DNA of 64,000 nt from Sternotherus odoratus (Eukaryota; Chordata; Testudines; Kinosternidae), in the NCBI GenBank assembly GCA_032164245.1, contig JAVMKO010000022.1, positions 13,887,845 through 13,951,844 of the forward strand, written 5' to 3'. A program made the translations under genes and the position numbers. Below the pieces are notes generated by a model, which saw nothing but the letters and a program-made list of their open reading frames with translations, had not been told where the DNA came from and made no database searches. Each line of letters opens with the position of its first letter. The stretch's first letter is position 1. This document shows positions 26,401-38,400 of the stretch, piece by piece.

Positions 26401-29400
26401 GACAACAGCATGAGAGACAAATACCAGTTCCATGGGGTGCAAAGTGAAGCTGAATTTATGGCAACCTGCTCTGAACTGTGATCTAGATAGATTTTTAGTG
26501 TGACCATGATGCAGAAAATAGCCACTCCTAGGATCCTTTGTTGAGGCAGGCATTCATCCAGGAATTATTTCACTTTAAAAGCAGTGAAGTAAAAAAAGTA
26601 TCTAGTTTTAGAAACCTGAATTTCTTACACTAAAAGGACAGAGGATAAGGACTGCAGGCAAAACAGGATTGCAGGCAAAAAGCCAGTTTAACGACTAATG
26701 TCAGAGCAGTGGTAAAGCACTGTGACCTGCAATTCAGGTAGAAGGGTAGCAGCAAAGAAGAGGCTTTTATTGACTCTATGTCTTAGGTTGTTTTAAGGCC
26801 TCATGAGTGGTTCATATCAGCATGTGGAGCGAACACAAGTCTGAGAGGAACAGTAAACAGTATGGAGCAGGAAGAGACAGGATGAAATTAGGACAACATG
26901 AAACCGGGCATGGAGTTTATTAAACTCATCTGACACTGCCTTCAAAGAGTGGGCCAGCATAGGTGCTGGAACTAGGGGTGCGGATGCACCCCCTGGCTTG
27001 AAGAAGTAATAGCAACCCAAATATTGGTTTCTGCATTCAGCACCACTGTGGACCAGAGGGAGTTTATGAGAGAATTAGCCTGTGAAATATACTCAGAGGC
27101 AGCAAGAGAATTTGCTATCATAGGGAGTATGGTTCAAAAAACACTGAGCCGGACACAGGCACTTTGAAGAGCAAAAGAGCCCAGGATAAAAAGCAAGCAC
27201 TGGGTAGGCATGCAGGAAAACAAAAAGACTGATCCCAGGCACTGCTGAGATACTCACCCCATCCTTCAGCAGCTTCCAGGTATAGTCAATGGCACAAATA
27301 ACTCCTGTTCTCCCACAACCAGCACTGAAATGAAAATCGGAGCCCTGGGATTTGAGGAAGGGTTTTGCCTTCACTTATTACTTGACATTCATCTCTCTTT
27401 CCTCTGTGTTTTTATTCATGGATCAACAGAGTTATTCTGCAACTGATGCAAATCCAAGTCCACATTGCCTAAGCCCCGGCACTGTATTTTCTGACCAAAG
27501 GCAGCCCAATTATATCATATATACTATCAGTTCCATCCCTGAGCTAGCCTCCAATGATGTCTTAAGGAGGGCGCTGGCTACTGACATCAGTGCACTGCCC
27601 TGTTCCTCTTCTAGAAGAGGCACCTCTCATGCCTTGCCGACTCCCACAGCATGCTGCAGAGCAATTGCTTCCACACAGGATTGCAATCTCTGCAAACAGA
27701 TGTGGCAGCTATTCTGCCCTTGGCAATAGGAACGTAGATTTGCCAGATCGTGAGAGAGCATTGGTCCATCAAAACCAATACCCTTCCTGCATCCACCAGT
27801 CAATGCTGAGTGATGAGCTGCAGGAGGATGAAAAATACCCTGTTGCACTTGAACAAATTCTTCCATAAACCCTATGTGATTAGCTGAGGCATGGGGACTA
27901 ATTATATTTTTCTTGTCATGTAACTATAAATATAATTGTACATACAAATTAGCCAGCTTTTTTTCTACATCCAGCCATCCAATTTGTTCAGATACAGCTT
28001 CTGGCTTTAGAACTTGCTCTCCTCAGACAGGGGATTTGACCTAAGAGACTTTAAAAAGTGACAGGCTTTTTAACACCCACCTAAACAGAAAGAAAGAAAG
28101 CTGTTCCATTCACTTGGGGCTAAATAACAGCATTTCCTTTGCCAGTAATACCTCCTTACCTGCAGAGGTAACAAAGAGTCCTGTGGCACCGTAAAGACTA
28201 GCTAAAGTATTGAAGCATAAGCTTTCGTGGGCTAATACCCACTTCGTTGGATGACAAAGAGTCCTGTGGCACCTTAAAGACTAACTAAAGTATTGAAGCA
28301 TAAGCTTTCGTGGGCTAATACCCACTTCGTCGGATGCAAGCAGACGAAGTGGGTATTAGCCCACGAAAGCTTATGCTTCAATACTTTAGTTAGTCTTTAA
28401 GGTGCCACAGGACTCTTTGTTACCTCTGCTATTCCAGACTAACACGGCTACCTCTCTGATCCTTACCTGCAGTGAATACAGATGGGGATGTTGTCATCTG
28501 CCTGGTAGAGGCGCATCTCCCAGATAAGCTCAAGGATGGGGTTGATGGAGGAGGGTACATCATGGTCTGGCCAGTTTTTATAATGGAACTGATACATAGT
28601 GCGAATTACCTGTGAAAGAGAAGAAAGAGGAGGAGCTAAGGCCAGGAATTTTGTCTGTTTTATGTGAAGAGAAAGCTCCATGTTTCAGATGTGCATGTCA
28701 GTACAAAGCCTACATGGCCGTTCCAAGATCAAAAAGGCATAAAAGTAGTCAGTATGTGCTACACCCTCCACCTGTACTCATTTACACTATGTTTCTGGCA
28801 TATAACTTGTCTGTCAGTCTGTAAATGTTCTCTTAGGCCTTTTCATTTTACATGTCACTCTCTATATTGCCTGCTAATAGTTTCTAGAGAGGAAACAGTG
28901 ACCAAAGCCCAGCATAGACAGCACTAGGTCAATGGTGGCATTCTCCCTTTGACCCAGCTCCTAGTTCTCAGGGAAGTAGAGTACCTATGCGATGGAAGAA
29001 ACCCTCCGCATAGGTACAGCAGAACCTCAGAGTTACGAACACCTTGGGAATCAAAGTTGTTCATAACTCTGAACAAAATGTTATGGTGGTTCTTTCAAAA
29101 GTTTGCAACTTAATGCAGCTTTGAAACTTTGCTATACAGAAGAAAAATGCTGCTCTCTTTTTTTTTTAAAGTAGTTTATGTTTAACACAGTACTGTACTG
29201 TATTTGCTTTTTTTTCCATTGCTGCTGCTGCTTGAGTGTACTTCCCGTTCCAAATGAGGTGCGTGGTTGGCTGGTCAGTTCGTAACTCTGGTATCCATAA
29301 CTCTGAGGTTCTACTGTAGTGTTTTGACTGAAGTGGTACAGCTGCACCGTTGCAGCATTTTAAAGTGTAGACAAGCCCATTATGTTTTTTTTTATCCAGA

Positions 29401-32400
29401 GAATAAGATCTTGGCTCTCAGCTAAAACAGCTGCAGAAATTAGGGTTAGACAACTTGGCTATTTTTACTTTCTTTAGTATATAATCACTATGGAATCAAA
29501 AAACAACACGTTGTGGAATATTGGCAGCTCCTTCAAAGCTTACTGTAGAATCCCCGTTATCTCCTTCAGTCAACATTGTTACCATTTGATTAGCATAAGT
29601 GCAGTAAAGCCAGTTAGATGCTCTTCCTGCCTGGCCATTTCCCTACTTACGTTGTTCAGCATCACTTTTAGAGTCCGAATCACATATTCAGTTTTCTTTT
29701 CCTCCAATTCCTGCAGAAGCAATACATTAGTCACTTTCTGCAGATACATGGCACAGGTTTCCATAAAGGATGCCACAGATTGTGGAACACAGGATGGAAA
29801 AGACTGATGTACTTACACAAGTGATGGTGAAGGGACCACACTGGAGTGGGGAATCGCCCACTTCAACCCAGTACCGCTCACACTTTTTCTATTGTAAAAA
29901 GCAGAAAGAGTCTGGTTATTTTTCTCTATGCCTGCCTGTCACGGCTCCTGCCTGGTCTTCCCCACTGGACAATTATTTGTTTTGAAATGCCTAGCTTTTG
30001 TTGCTGAGCTGACTCGTCTCCCTCTTCCTTGGGGCTCCCAATACATCAGCGAGACAGCACCATTTTCTTATGATCCAGGCATCTGCTTAGCTGCTGGAGT
30101 GAGCCAACAGCATTAGTGTGTGTGATCTATAGAGACCTCTCTCTCTTGCAGAGGCTAATCACACTCTCAGAACCAGTTTGGAGATGACTGAAGAAAATTG
30201 TGTGCATTTGGTAGTCTCCAGATATGAACTATTTGCTGATTTCTAAATATGAACTCATTCTTTGTGAAACACAATGGAAATGCACATTCTTCCTCCCCCT
30301 GGTGACACCAAGACACCGGCTCCGACACATTACTCACCTTCCCCATTTCAAACTCCATGCAAGCCATAACCACAATCTGTAAAAATAAAGTACATAAAAG
30401 CCTGAATGTCTCAATCACGGGAGAAAGGCAGATTTTAGATAGGATAGTTAAGTAGCATTCAGGGATATTTATCAGTTGTGAGAAAAATTATTTTGGGCCA
30501 CATTTGGCCATCTTACTCTTTTTGCACTGTTCATAGCATGGGTGCCAGAGACCTTTCAGCTCCAAAGCTCTCCCATGCAAGACTGTCATGAGACAATACT
30601 CATCCATCATGCTGTTTTTGATAAAGACCCTCATGAAAAATGCAGTGAGCATGGTGCACAACGCATGACCCTAAAACACTAACACCACATACCCATTATC
30701 CACCCAGTAACAAATACACATGGACTTTATTACAAAGCTGTAAAAATACATAACAGAAAGCACTGATCTGCAGCTTACCAGGACTTCATATTCCCAAATC
30801 ATCCTCCAGAAGTCAAGAACAGTCGTGGAGAGAGGACCCTGGGTAGCTATATAAGCCCTCGGCCCATATACCCCCTAAAATGAAATTCAGATTGCATATG
30901 AATATAATATTTGTATAGGCACTAAGCTTCCAAAGAGAGAGAACTAGCTCTAATTTAGAACTATATTGCATTTACATGAAAAGACTAATGTGCTTTAATG
31001 ACTAGGACAACTGTGATTCCTTCAGCTTTTTGTCTGGCTCTCTGAAAAGCTATGTGTTTTAGCCTGTGCAGCATCACTAGTTGGACTGATAATCCAGTCA
31101 ACAGCTGCCTAGCAGAATCTACCCTTCTCTACTGATAATGAGAGATGGGTTTGGAACAATCCTCACCCCTCACTTCCAAACAGCATCAGTTTTTTTCTAT
31201 TTTAGCGAGGAAGGGGGACGCTTGGTGACAAATGTTCAAAATACTGATCTGGTCCATGTTTTGCATTTGGGTATATCCCTACTTGTTAATATCATGGTCT
31301 GGCATTCTTTGTAATGGTGTGTACCTGTACAAAGTGGTTAGGCAACATTCCTTGGCATAGATGGAGGGAAACATCTCTGCTTCAGCAAGGGGAGAGGCGT
31401 TTACAAACTGAACAGAGCTGTAGGAGTGGAGGAACAAAGTACTGACTTGCCCCCGTCTCTTGCTGACCACAGATGCCTTGAGTTCTACTTAAGTAACTGG
31501 GTCTCAGCACTGATGTGGGTGCAGAGCTTCCTGTCTGAGGAGTGGTGTCAGAGGCCTTTGCTAGTGGCAGGCACTGTAGAGTCACTCGCCATTGAACACA
31601 TACACACAAAGGAATATAAATCTGATGGAGACACAGGACTCTGAGTTTGGAGCCGTGATCTAAAAACTGCTCCCCTCCCCAAGATCATGCACTTCTCATA
31701 TACCAAAGCCTGGCTTCCTGGATATTTTAAGGGGTGTTGGTTCTCAAAGGTCTCCCTAGTTTCCCTCTGATTTCATTATCACCCCCACCATAGTGAGCCA
31801 ATGGGGTCATAGCCAATGCAGATGGGACAGAGCTCCCTCCAGACTGGTACAGCTCTAAATGTGTGTACTTATTCTATATCGTCCTGTCACTGTCTGCTCA
31901 TTCCATGCAGTGCTACCATGGGGTCTGCCTTTTCACAGCTCAGTGTGATGCATGTGAAAGTATGTACTACAAACCAGGTAATACCTTGATGAAGTTGGCA
32001 TTTATGTAATGAGAATCTTTATCTGATGTGATGAGGGAGAGCTCCACTCTGCTGTGATCAACTGCAGGGGAGAGAGAAAGGAGTAATTATTCTTTTTATT
32101 GTATCACATTAGAGCCTAGAGGATCCTAGTTCTGTAGATTTTAAGGCCAAAAGGGACCATTATGATCATCTAGTCTGAGCTTCTGCCCAGCATAGGTAAT
32201 AGAATTTTGTATTGTGATTCCTGCATCAAGCCCATATCTTATAATTGAGCTAGAGCACATTTAAATCAATGCCCATTGTAGTAGACATTGTACAAGTACA
32301 TAGTATGACAGTCTCTGTCCTGAAGAACTTACATGGAATTAATGTGCCTCAAAGGCATCTGTCTAAGCATTGCTTTATGTGGTTTCTCTGAAGTTGGACA

Positions 32401-35400
32401 ACATGCTCATTATACAGCAGACTTTCATGTAACAACTTATCTGATAAATAAGAAAAAATATTTTCCCCTGCTGAATAACCTACAAATCCCCACTACTCTG
32501 TATATACATTAAAACATTAACAAAGTGACATCTTAAATGAGTCATGGCATTCAAAGCATATTAGGAGTTGGTCTGTGGAGGGTTGCATGGATATATGCAC
32601 GGGTATGTCTATCTGATGAGCATAGGAGAGCATGTGCCTATGTATGCATGTCCCAATGTGTGCTGCAGAACTTACATCGGTGTATACATGCCCATACGTG
32701 CTAGACTTAGATACCGATGTCAGTATCCATGTATGTACTGGGCAGAGGAGGAGGGAAAAGCTCGTATGACAATAACTGGTAAGAAAGAAAGGCTAACTTG
32801 CAAATTTGGTATTTTCAACTTACAGGGTAAGATGTCCTTGTATCGATTTTTCTTGATGTTTTCTGGCTGCTCAGACGCTGCAGTTGGGTATATTCTGTCT
32901 GATCTGTATTTTGTTGATTGCCTTTTCAGCTTCTGTGGTAAAACAATGGAACACATTAAAGCCAATGTGTTACAGACAGCAGGTGCTAGAGAGCATGTCT
33001 GACGGTCCCTAGGGGGCCAGACTCGCCACCACAAAGCAAGGTCTGCACTATTCATTCTTTCCTGATTGGTCTCTCTCGAGGCACGAACAGAGCAACAGTA
33101 GCCACTCGAGAACCATTTTGCAACCAGGACCTTTGAAGACCAGTAAGTCTGCATGCTGAGCTGGGGACGCTAGAGGCTCTGACACAGGATTTTGAAGTGC
33201 CTCTTTAGAAAGTTGTATATTTATATGGATCACAAAACTTCTGCTGTACAAACATATCATTTTCAGCATAGATGCCAAGCAGACAAAGGCAATAATGACA
33301 TTAAGCTATCTCCAACAAATGACAAGCAATTCACTTTTCTCATACTGTAGCTAAGAACTAAAGTATCTTTGTCAAATAATCTCTGGTTTGTGGTACTGCC
33401 TGAATTAGACTGAGCTGTGCAACAAGAGGAACTGAAGAAAAGCAATTGCAGATATTGCTGAACAGGATTCTAAAAAAGCCAACACATGGCTCCAAGAGAC
33501 CTCTAATCAGTTTCGCTTTGATAGGGTAAAGCTGCTGTATTGTGGATTGTTTTCCCTGCTGCCAGAGCGGTTATATGGAGTCCTACTAGTGCAGTCTAAA
33601 GGGATTTGTGATTTCACTGGGCTGAGCCATTAGAAACACACCCTTTGCTTCACTACACACTGGCCTTTAATGTACTAATTATTACTGCCCCCATTTCTTA
33701 ATGGTAAGATCTGTCCCACTGTGCTCGGTGGTATGACAGGCAAGGAATTAATGCTGCTGAATCTCAAGCCAGACAATGAGGGATGGTCCCAACACCTCTG
33801 TGCTTTGAAATCCTGGAATCTAATGCTCTATTGCTCCTGGAGTTGTGCTATTGTGCAGATATTTTGTTGCTGTGGAATGATTAGGAAATGAAGGCCTGCT
33901 CCTTGCTGGCCTTAGTTATGGCATTTCTGCCCTAGGCAGACCCTAGAGTCTAGTCTCTGGGGTGACTAGAATGGATGCCTGCCAGAGGATTTGAGTGAGG
34001 AGCCTCCATCCTCTCTCACAGAGCTGATGCTTTCTCATGCCCTTATAGCCCATTAGATGGCAGCTCTGTGGTTACCTCTGGGATTTGGAGATGAAGAAAA
34101 GCAAATAAAAAGCTTTGGGCTAATGTTCCCCTTTAGAAGGAACATGTCAGAAAGATCCTGCTCCAGTTACTGGGGCATGCTGGATGGGCAAGGGAGAGGC
34201 TGCACAGCTTTTCTTTGCATCTAATGTGCACTGAATTACCATCTGAGGCTGCTCGCCGACAGGATGTGGAAAGGGTGGCTAAACCAATCAGGCATTAGGG
34301 GAAAAACAAAACACATTGGTCTCATGATACTTGGACGAAAATAACTCTGTGGTCTGGTGGGGGAGCACTGAGAAGCTGGCATCCCCAGGGGAAAGGCACT
34401 TGGAAGGTAGTTTTCTCCTAAAAACTAATAGGTTTGACTCATAGGTTTATGAACTCCGCCTTTGCCCTCCAGTTGAGGGATCACCCAGCAGTTTGCCAGA
34501 AACTCATGAGGGGTAACTAAATTGCTTCAAACAACTGGATAGCAGCACACTTCCTATTTAATAAAGGAGGTGCAGCCCATGACGACTATAGTCCCAGCAA
34601 GCAGTGCTTTCACGATCCTACTTTTTCTGCTGTGTGTTGTGCAAGGTCAGAGTTAGTAACAAAATTGTAATATATTTTCAAAGTAAATGTAGTCCTTACA
34701 TACAGACCACTGCGAGTTTGGAGGAATTTAGAAGTGACAAAGAGTCCTGTGGCACCTTAAAGACTAAATAAAGTATTGAAACATAAGCTTTCGTGGGATA
34801 ATACCCACTTTGTCAGATAACACAGCTACCTCTCTGATTCTGGAGGAATTTAGTACACATTTAGGGATTGCATTAATAAAAGGAAACACTGAATTTGGAA
34901 CATTGTGAAAAGTACAGAAAAAGAGACCAGAGAAAATGTTATTTACCCTTTCATACAATACAAAACCAGGGATCACACAATAAAATGTAAAACAAGGGAT
35001 GTACTTTTTCACACAATGTACAACTAACCTGTGAAACTCCATTGGAAGTTGTGGTGGCCAAAAGTAGAATTGGGTTTTAAAAAGAATTAGATAAGTTCAT
35101 GGAGGATAGGACCATCAATGGGTATTAGCCAAGATGGTTGGACACAAGATGGAGACCCTAAACTTCTGACTGCCAGAAGCCAGGAATGGAAGACAACTGA
35201 GCACCTGCCCTATTCTGTACACTCCCTTTGATGCTCTGGTAAGGGCCACTGTTGGAGCAAGGACACTGGCAAGATGGACCATGCACTGACCCAGTATGGC
35301 AGCTCTATTATAAGCCCCATTTATCTTTTAATCAGTGTGGATAGAATTAGTCATTGGACAAACAGTTACTCAGAACTGTTATTCAGACAGCCACTATTTC

Positions 35401-38400
35401 ATTATTAATTCTTTCCCCATCCCCCAGATAAAAAAAAAAGTTGTGTCTATGTGCCTGTTAGCAGCAGCAAGAGTCCCAGACAGACATCTCAGGACACCGA
35501 AGATCCCTGCTTACATGCAGGAGCCAGGGCAGATGCTTTGCAGACACCATGCTGTTCAAACATGGCACCAGCCTGCCTCAGGCCTGACCTGAAGGAAAAA
35601 CCAGCCTCTGTGGCCCTTCTGGTGAGACTGCCAAGGAAGAGGCCAGTCACGGTGGTCATTTCAGTAACACAGACACATGCTCACTAGGAAGCAGACAAAC
35701 TCAAACTCATTTCATGGCACTGAGCCGCTATCAGATGGTAAGAGCTTTCCATCACTACTAAACTGGGTTGGATTTGAAATCAGGCTTGAAGGTGAAAGCT
35801 TCTGTATCTCATGACCAATCTCCTGAGCCAACAAATCAGCAACACCCACTCTCAGTTGTTTTCCTCAAGCTGTGAAGCCCACTGTTTGCACAGGACTCTC
35901 AAGCAGAGCCCATCCACCCCTTCACAAGGATCTGGGAGCCTAACAGTTGAACACAGTCCAAAGGTAGAAGAAAACACTCTGCCCAAGAAGTTTTCATTCA
36001 CCATGCTTCAATCAGCCACATACCTACAAGACCTGGGTTTCAAAGAGCTCTCCAGTCAGAAAAAGGAGAAGGATTCTTTCTTACCAGGTCCACCTGCTTG
36101 TGGAGATGTACAGGCCCTGTGGTGCTGTGAGGAATTGCCATTGTGCTTTGACTTATGGCTGAGTGAAGCTAGCACAGAGCTGCAACGAGGCACAGGGCAG
36201 CAATGAGCTGGTGTAGAGGAGACTGGTTTCAAGGATCACACTACAGACTTACTTGTTATGGTCCTGTTTCCCTTTGGCATGTTGTTCTGGGCTCCCTGAA
36301 GATGAGTTGTGAGTGACTTTGTAGTTTTTTCATACACTTGTGGCTTCTATTTTGGTTGGATTTTCGGTGTCTTGTGACAAAGAAACCTGCAATACGGGGT
36401 TTTGGAACGAAGACTATCGAAGGAGTTATAATTATTTTTTTTTACAATTCTTTTTAGACTGATCTTTAGGGAACAAATCCCCCTTCTAACATTTAGTTCA
36501 GGGCAGCATTCAGAATGACAGTGTTTGCCCCTTCACTCTTTCCTCAGGGAGCTCCACAGCAACTAGCCACATACACTTACAGCCGCCAGAAAATACCACT
36601 TCCTACTCAAAACTCACCTTTTCCTACAGTCCCTCATAAATTCATCTGTATAATCTTAGTGTAAGTAAAACACCAGACCCTGTCTACACACAGTACGGGG
36701 GCCCTCATAGCTCCGTCACCTTATTACATATTGCTTCACCACAAACTCCCATCTGGCTTTGTCAGATTCAGTCTGTGGATGCCCAAGTTGACACATTTCA
36801 TAGGGGCACTTACCCTCTGATGATCAGTACCCTATGGAGGCATCTTAAATTGTGCACCCAACATTACCAACCACTTTTGAGAATCTTGGCCTGTGTCTTT
36901 ACTCGCTACGAGCCTGATCCAAAGTCTCTTGAAGGTAACAAAACAACACCCCTCAACTTGAAGTGCAGCACCAAGACCATCTGTGTTGCTCTATGTTAAA
37001 TTTTAAATAATATTACTACCAAGAGGGGTCTCAGTAACCTAGAGACCTGTAGCCTATTCCTTAAGCCATTGTCTCCCGCGGTACAGATTAAAAAGACATG
37101 CTGCGTGGAGGCTGCAGACAGGCCCTCACAAGAGACTAATTCTGTACATGGAAATTCAGAAGTTTTTAGCCTAAATGAACTGTAAAGTCAACATTAAAAC
37201 ATCTGACAAGTTAAGGAAACAGTTGTCACTTACGTTCTAGTCAGAGGGAGACAGAAGCATTGTCATTTATTTGGGTAGAATGAGTCAGTAACAGGTCTTC
37301 AGAAGTCACAGGACTCTTATGTATCGGCCCCACATTAACAGGAACATAGGGGAAAGCCCAACTGCAGGTGAGCAGCAGGATGTTCTCCCTGGAATCCAGA
37401 TCTGCAACTCCCTCAGATCTCTGCAGATTGCACCCAAGGCTGGACTTTGTGGGTTGCACCCCCTTTAGTGCTGCTCCCCCACTTCCAGATAATGTTTTTT
37501 AAATGAAGGGACTAGAGCCACTTGGCATTGATGGAGCAATACTTTAAGGCACAACTCCAAGCCAGGTTAGTTTCTAGTCTGCATCTTCTGTCACCACAGA
37601 GCTTGACATGAGGCAACTTGGCAGACTGATACCTGTAACATTGCAAATAGCAAGGGCTAAGCTTCTGAACAGGAGGCTGCCCAAATGGGACATCTGGGCA
37701 CAAATCAGGTACTGCCATCGGCACTAGCAATTACACAGTTTGCATGTGCAAACACCTGTGCATGTTTGCAGGGATAATGGACACAGGCTTATTTTTGTGG
37801 CTCATGCACGGCAAGCAGATTTGAAAGTTTGGTCCGTACCAGTTTTCTTCTAAGGATCTTAATGCACAGAACAGCTGTCTGGACCATCCTGGGCTTTGGG
37901 AAGGGCCCTTTCCAGCCCCAGAGAAAACACTTTCCTACCTACTATTTTTGGCAGATTGCAGACAGTGCACAAGCTACACACCCACTTTCCCAAGAGACCA
38001 GCACATTCATCCTGGTCTGACGCCCCCAATACCTCAGCCTCCCTCACACAATACAGCACGAGCTTTAGAGAATGGGTGGGGAAAGTCAGCCACTGGTGAC
38101 ATTGCTTTTTTCCATGGAACAATTGGACTGTTACTGCAAGGTACTCAGCACTCAGATTAATCACTGCTCTCTGACAGAGGCACCTAAGCAGACATCATCA
38201 GTGAGCAACTGATATTTTCCTAAGTCTTTGAAGTGACTCCTCTCTAGGAAGACATGGTGGGGGCTGGCCCACGTGGGGGCCACCTGAGAAGACTGGATTT
38301 CACCAGCAGCCTTAGCCCCACACAACTCCCTTCCTTTCCCCTGGGAGGATGGAAGGGGACTCAGGTCACTAGTTATATAAATGCCTCTGGGATACTGAAG

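Noticed and set aside
28171..28460. CRISPR-like array of direct repeats
   Set aside because: Only two direct units plus one inverted copy, no spacers of regular length, and a eukaryotic intron context. It is a dispersed repeat family.
25511..28609. Assignment of the phosphatase to PTPN12 or PTPN18
   Set aside because: The [10 protein letters not shown] and SAGCGRTG motifs are shared, but [24 protein letters not shown], the P1/P2 motifs, the C terminus and the neighbours RSBN1 and BCL2L15 all point to PTPN22.
35811..36206. 131-codon plus-strand frame in PTPN22 intron 1
   Set aside because: No recognisable motif and no convincing splice or promoter context; a frame of this length is expected by chance in a window of this size.
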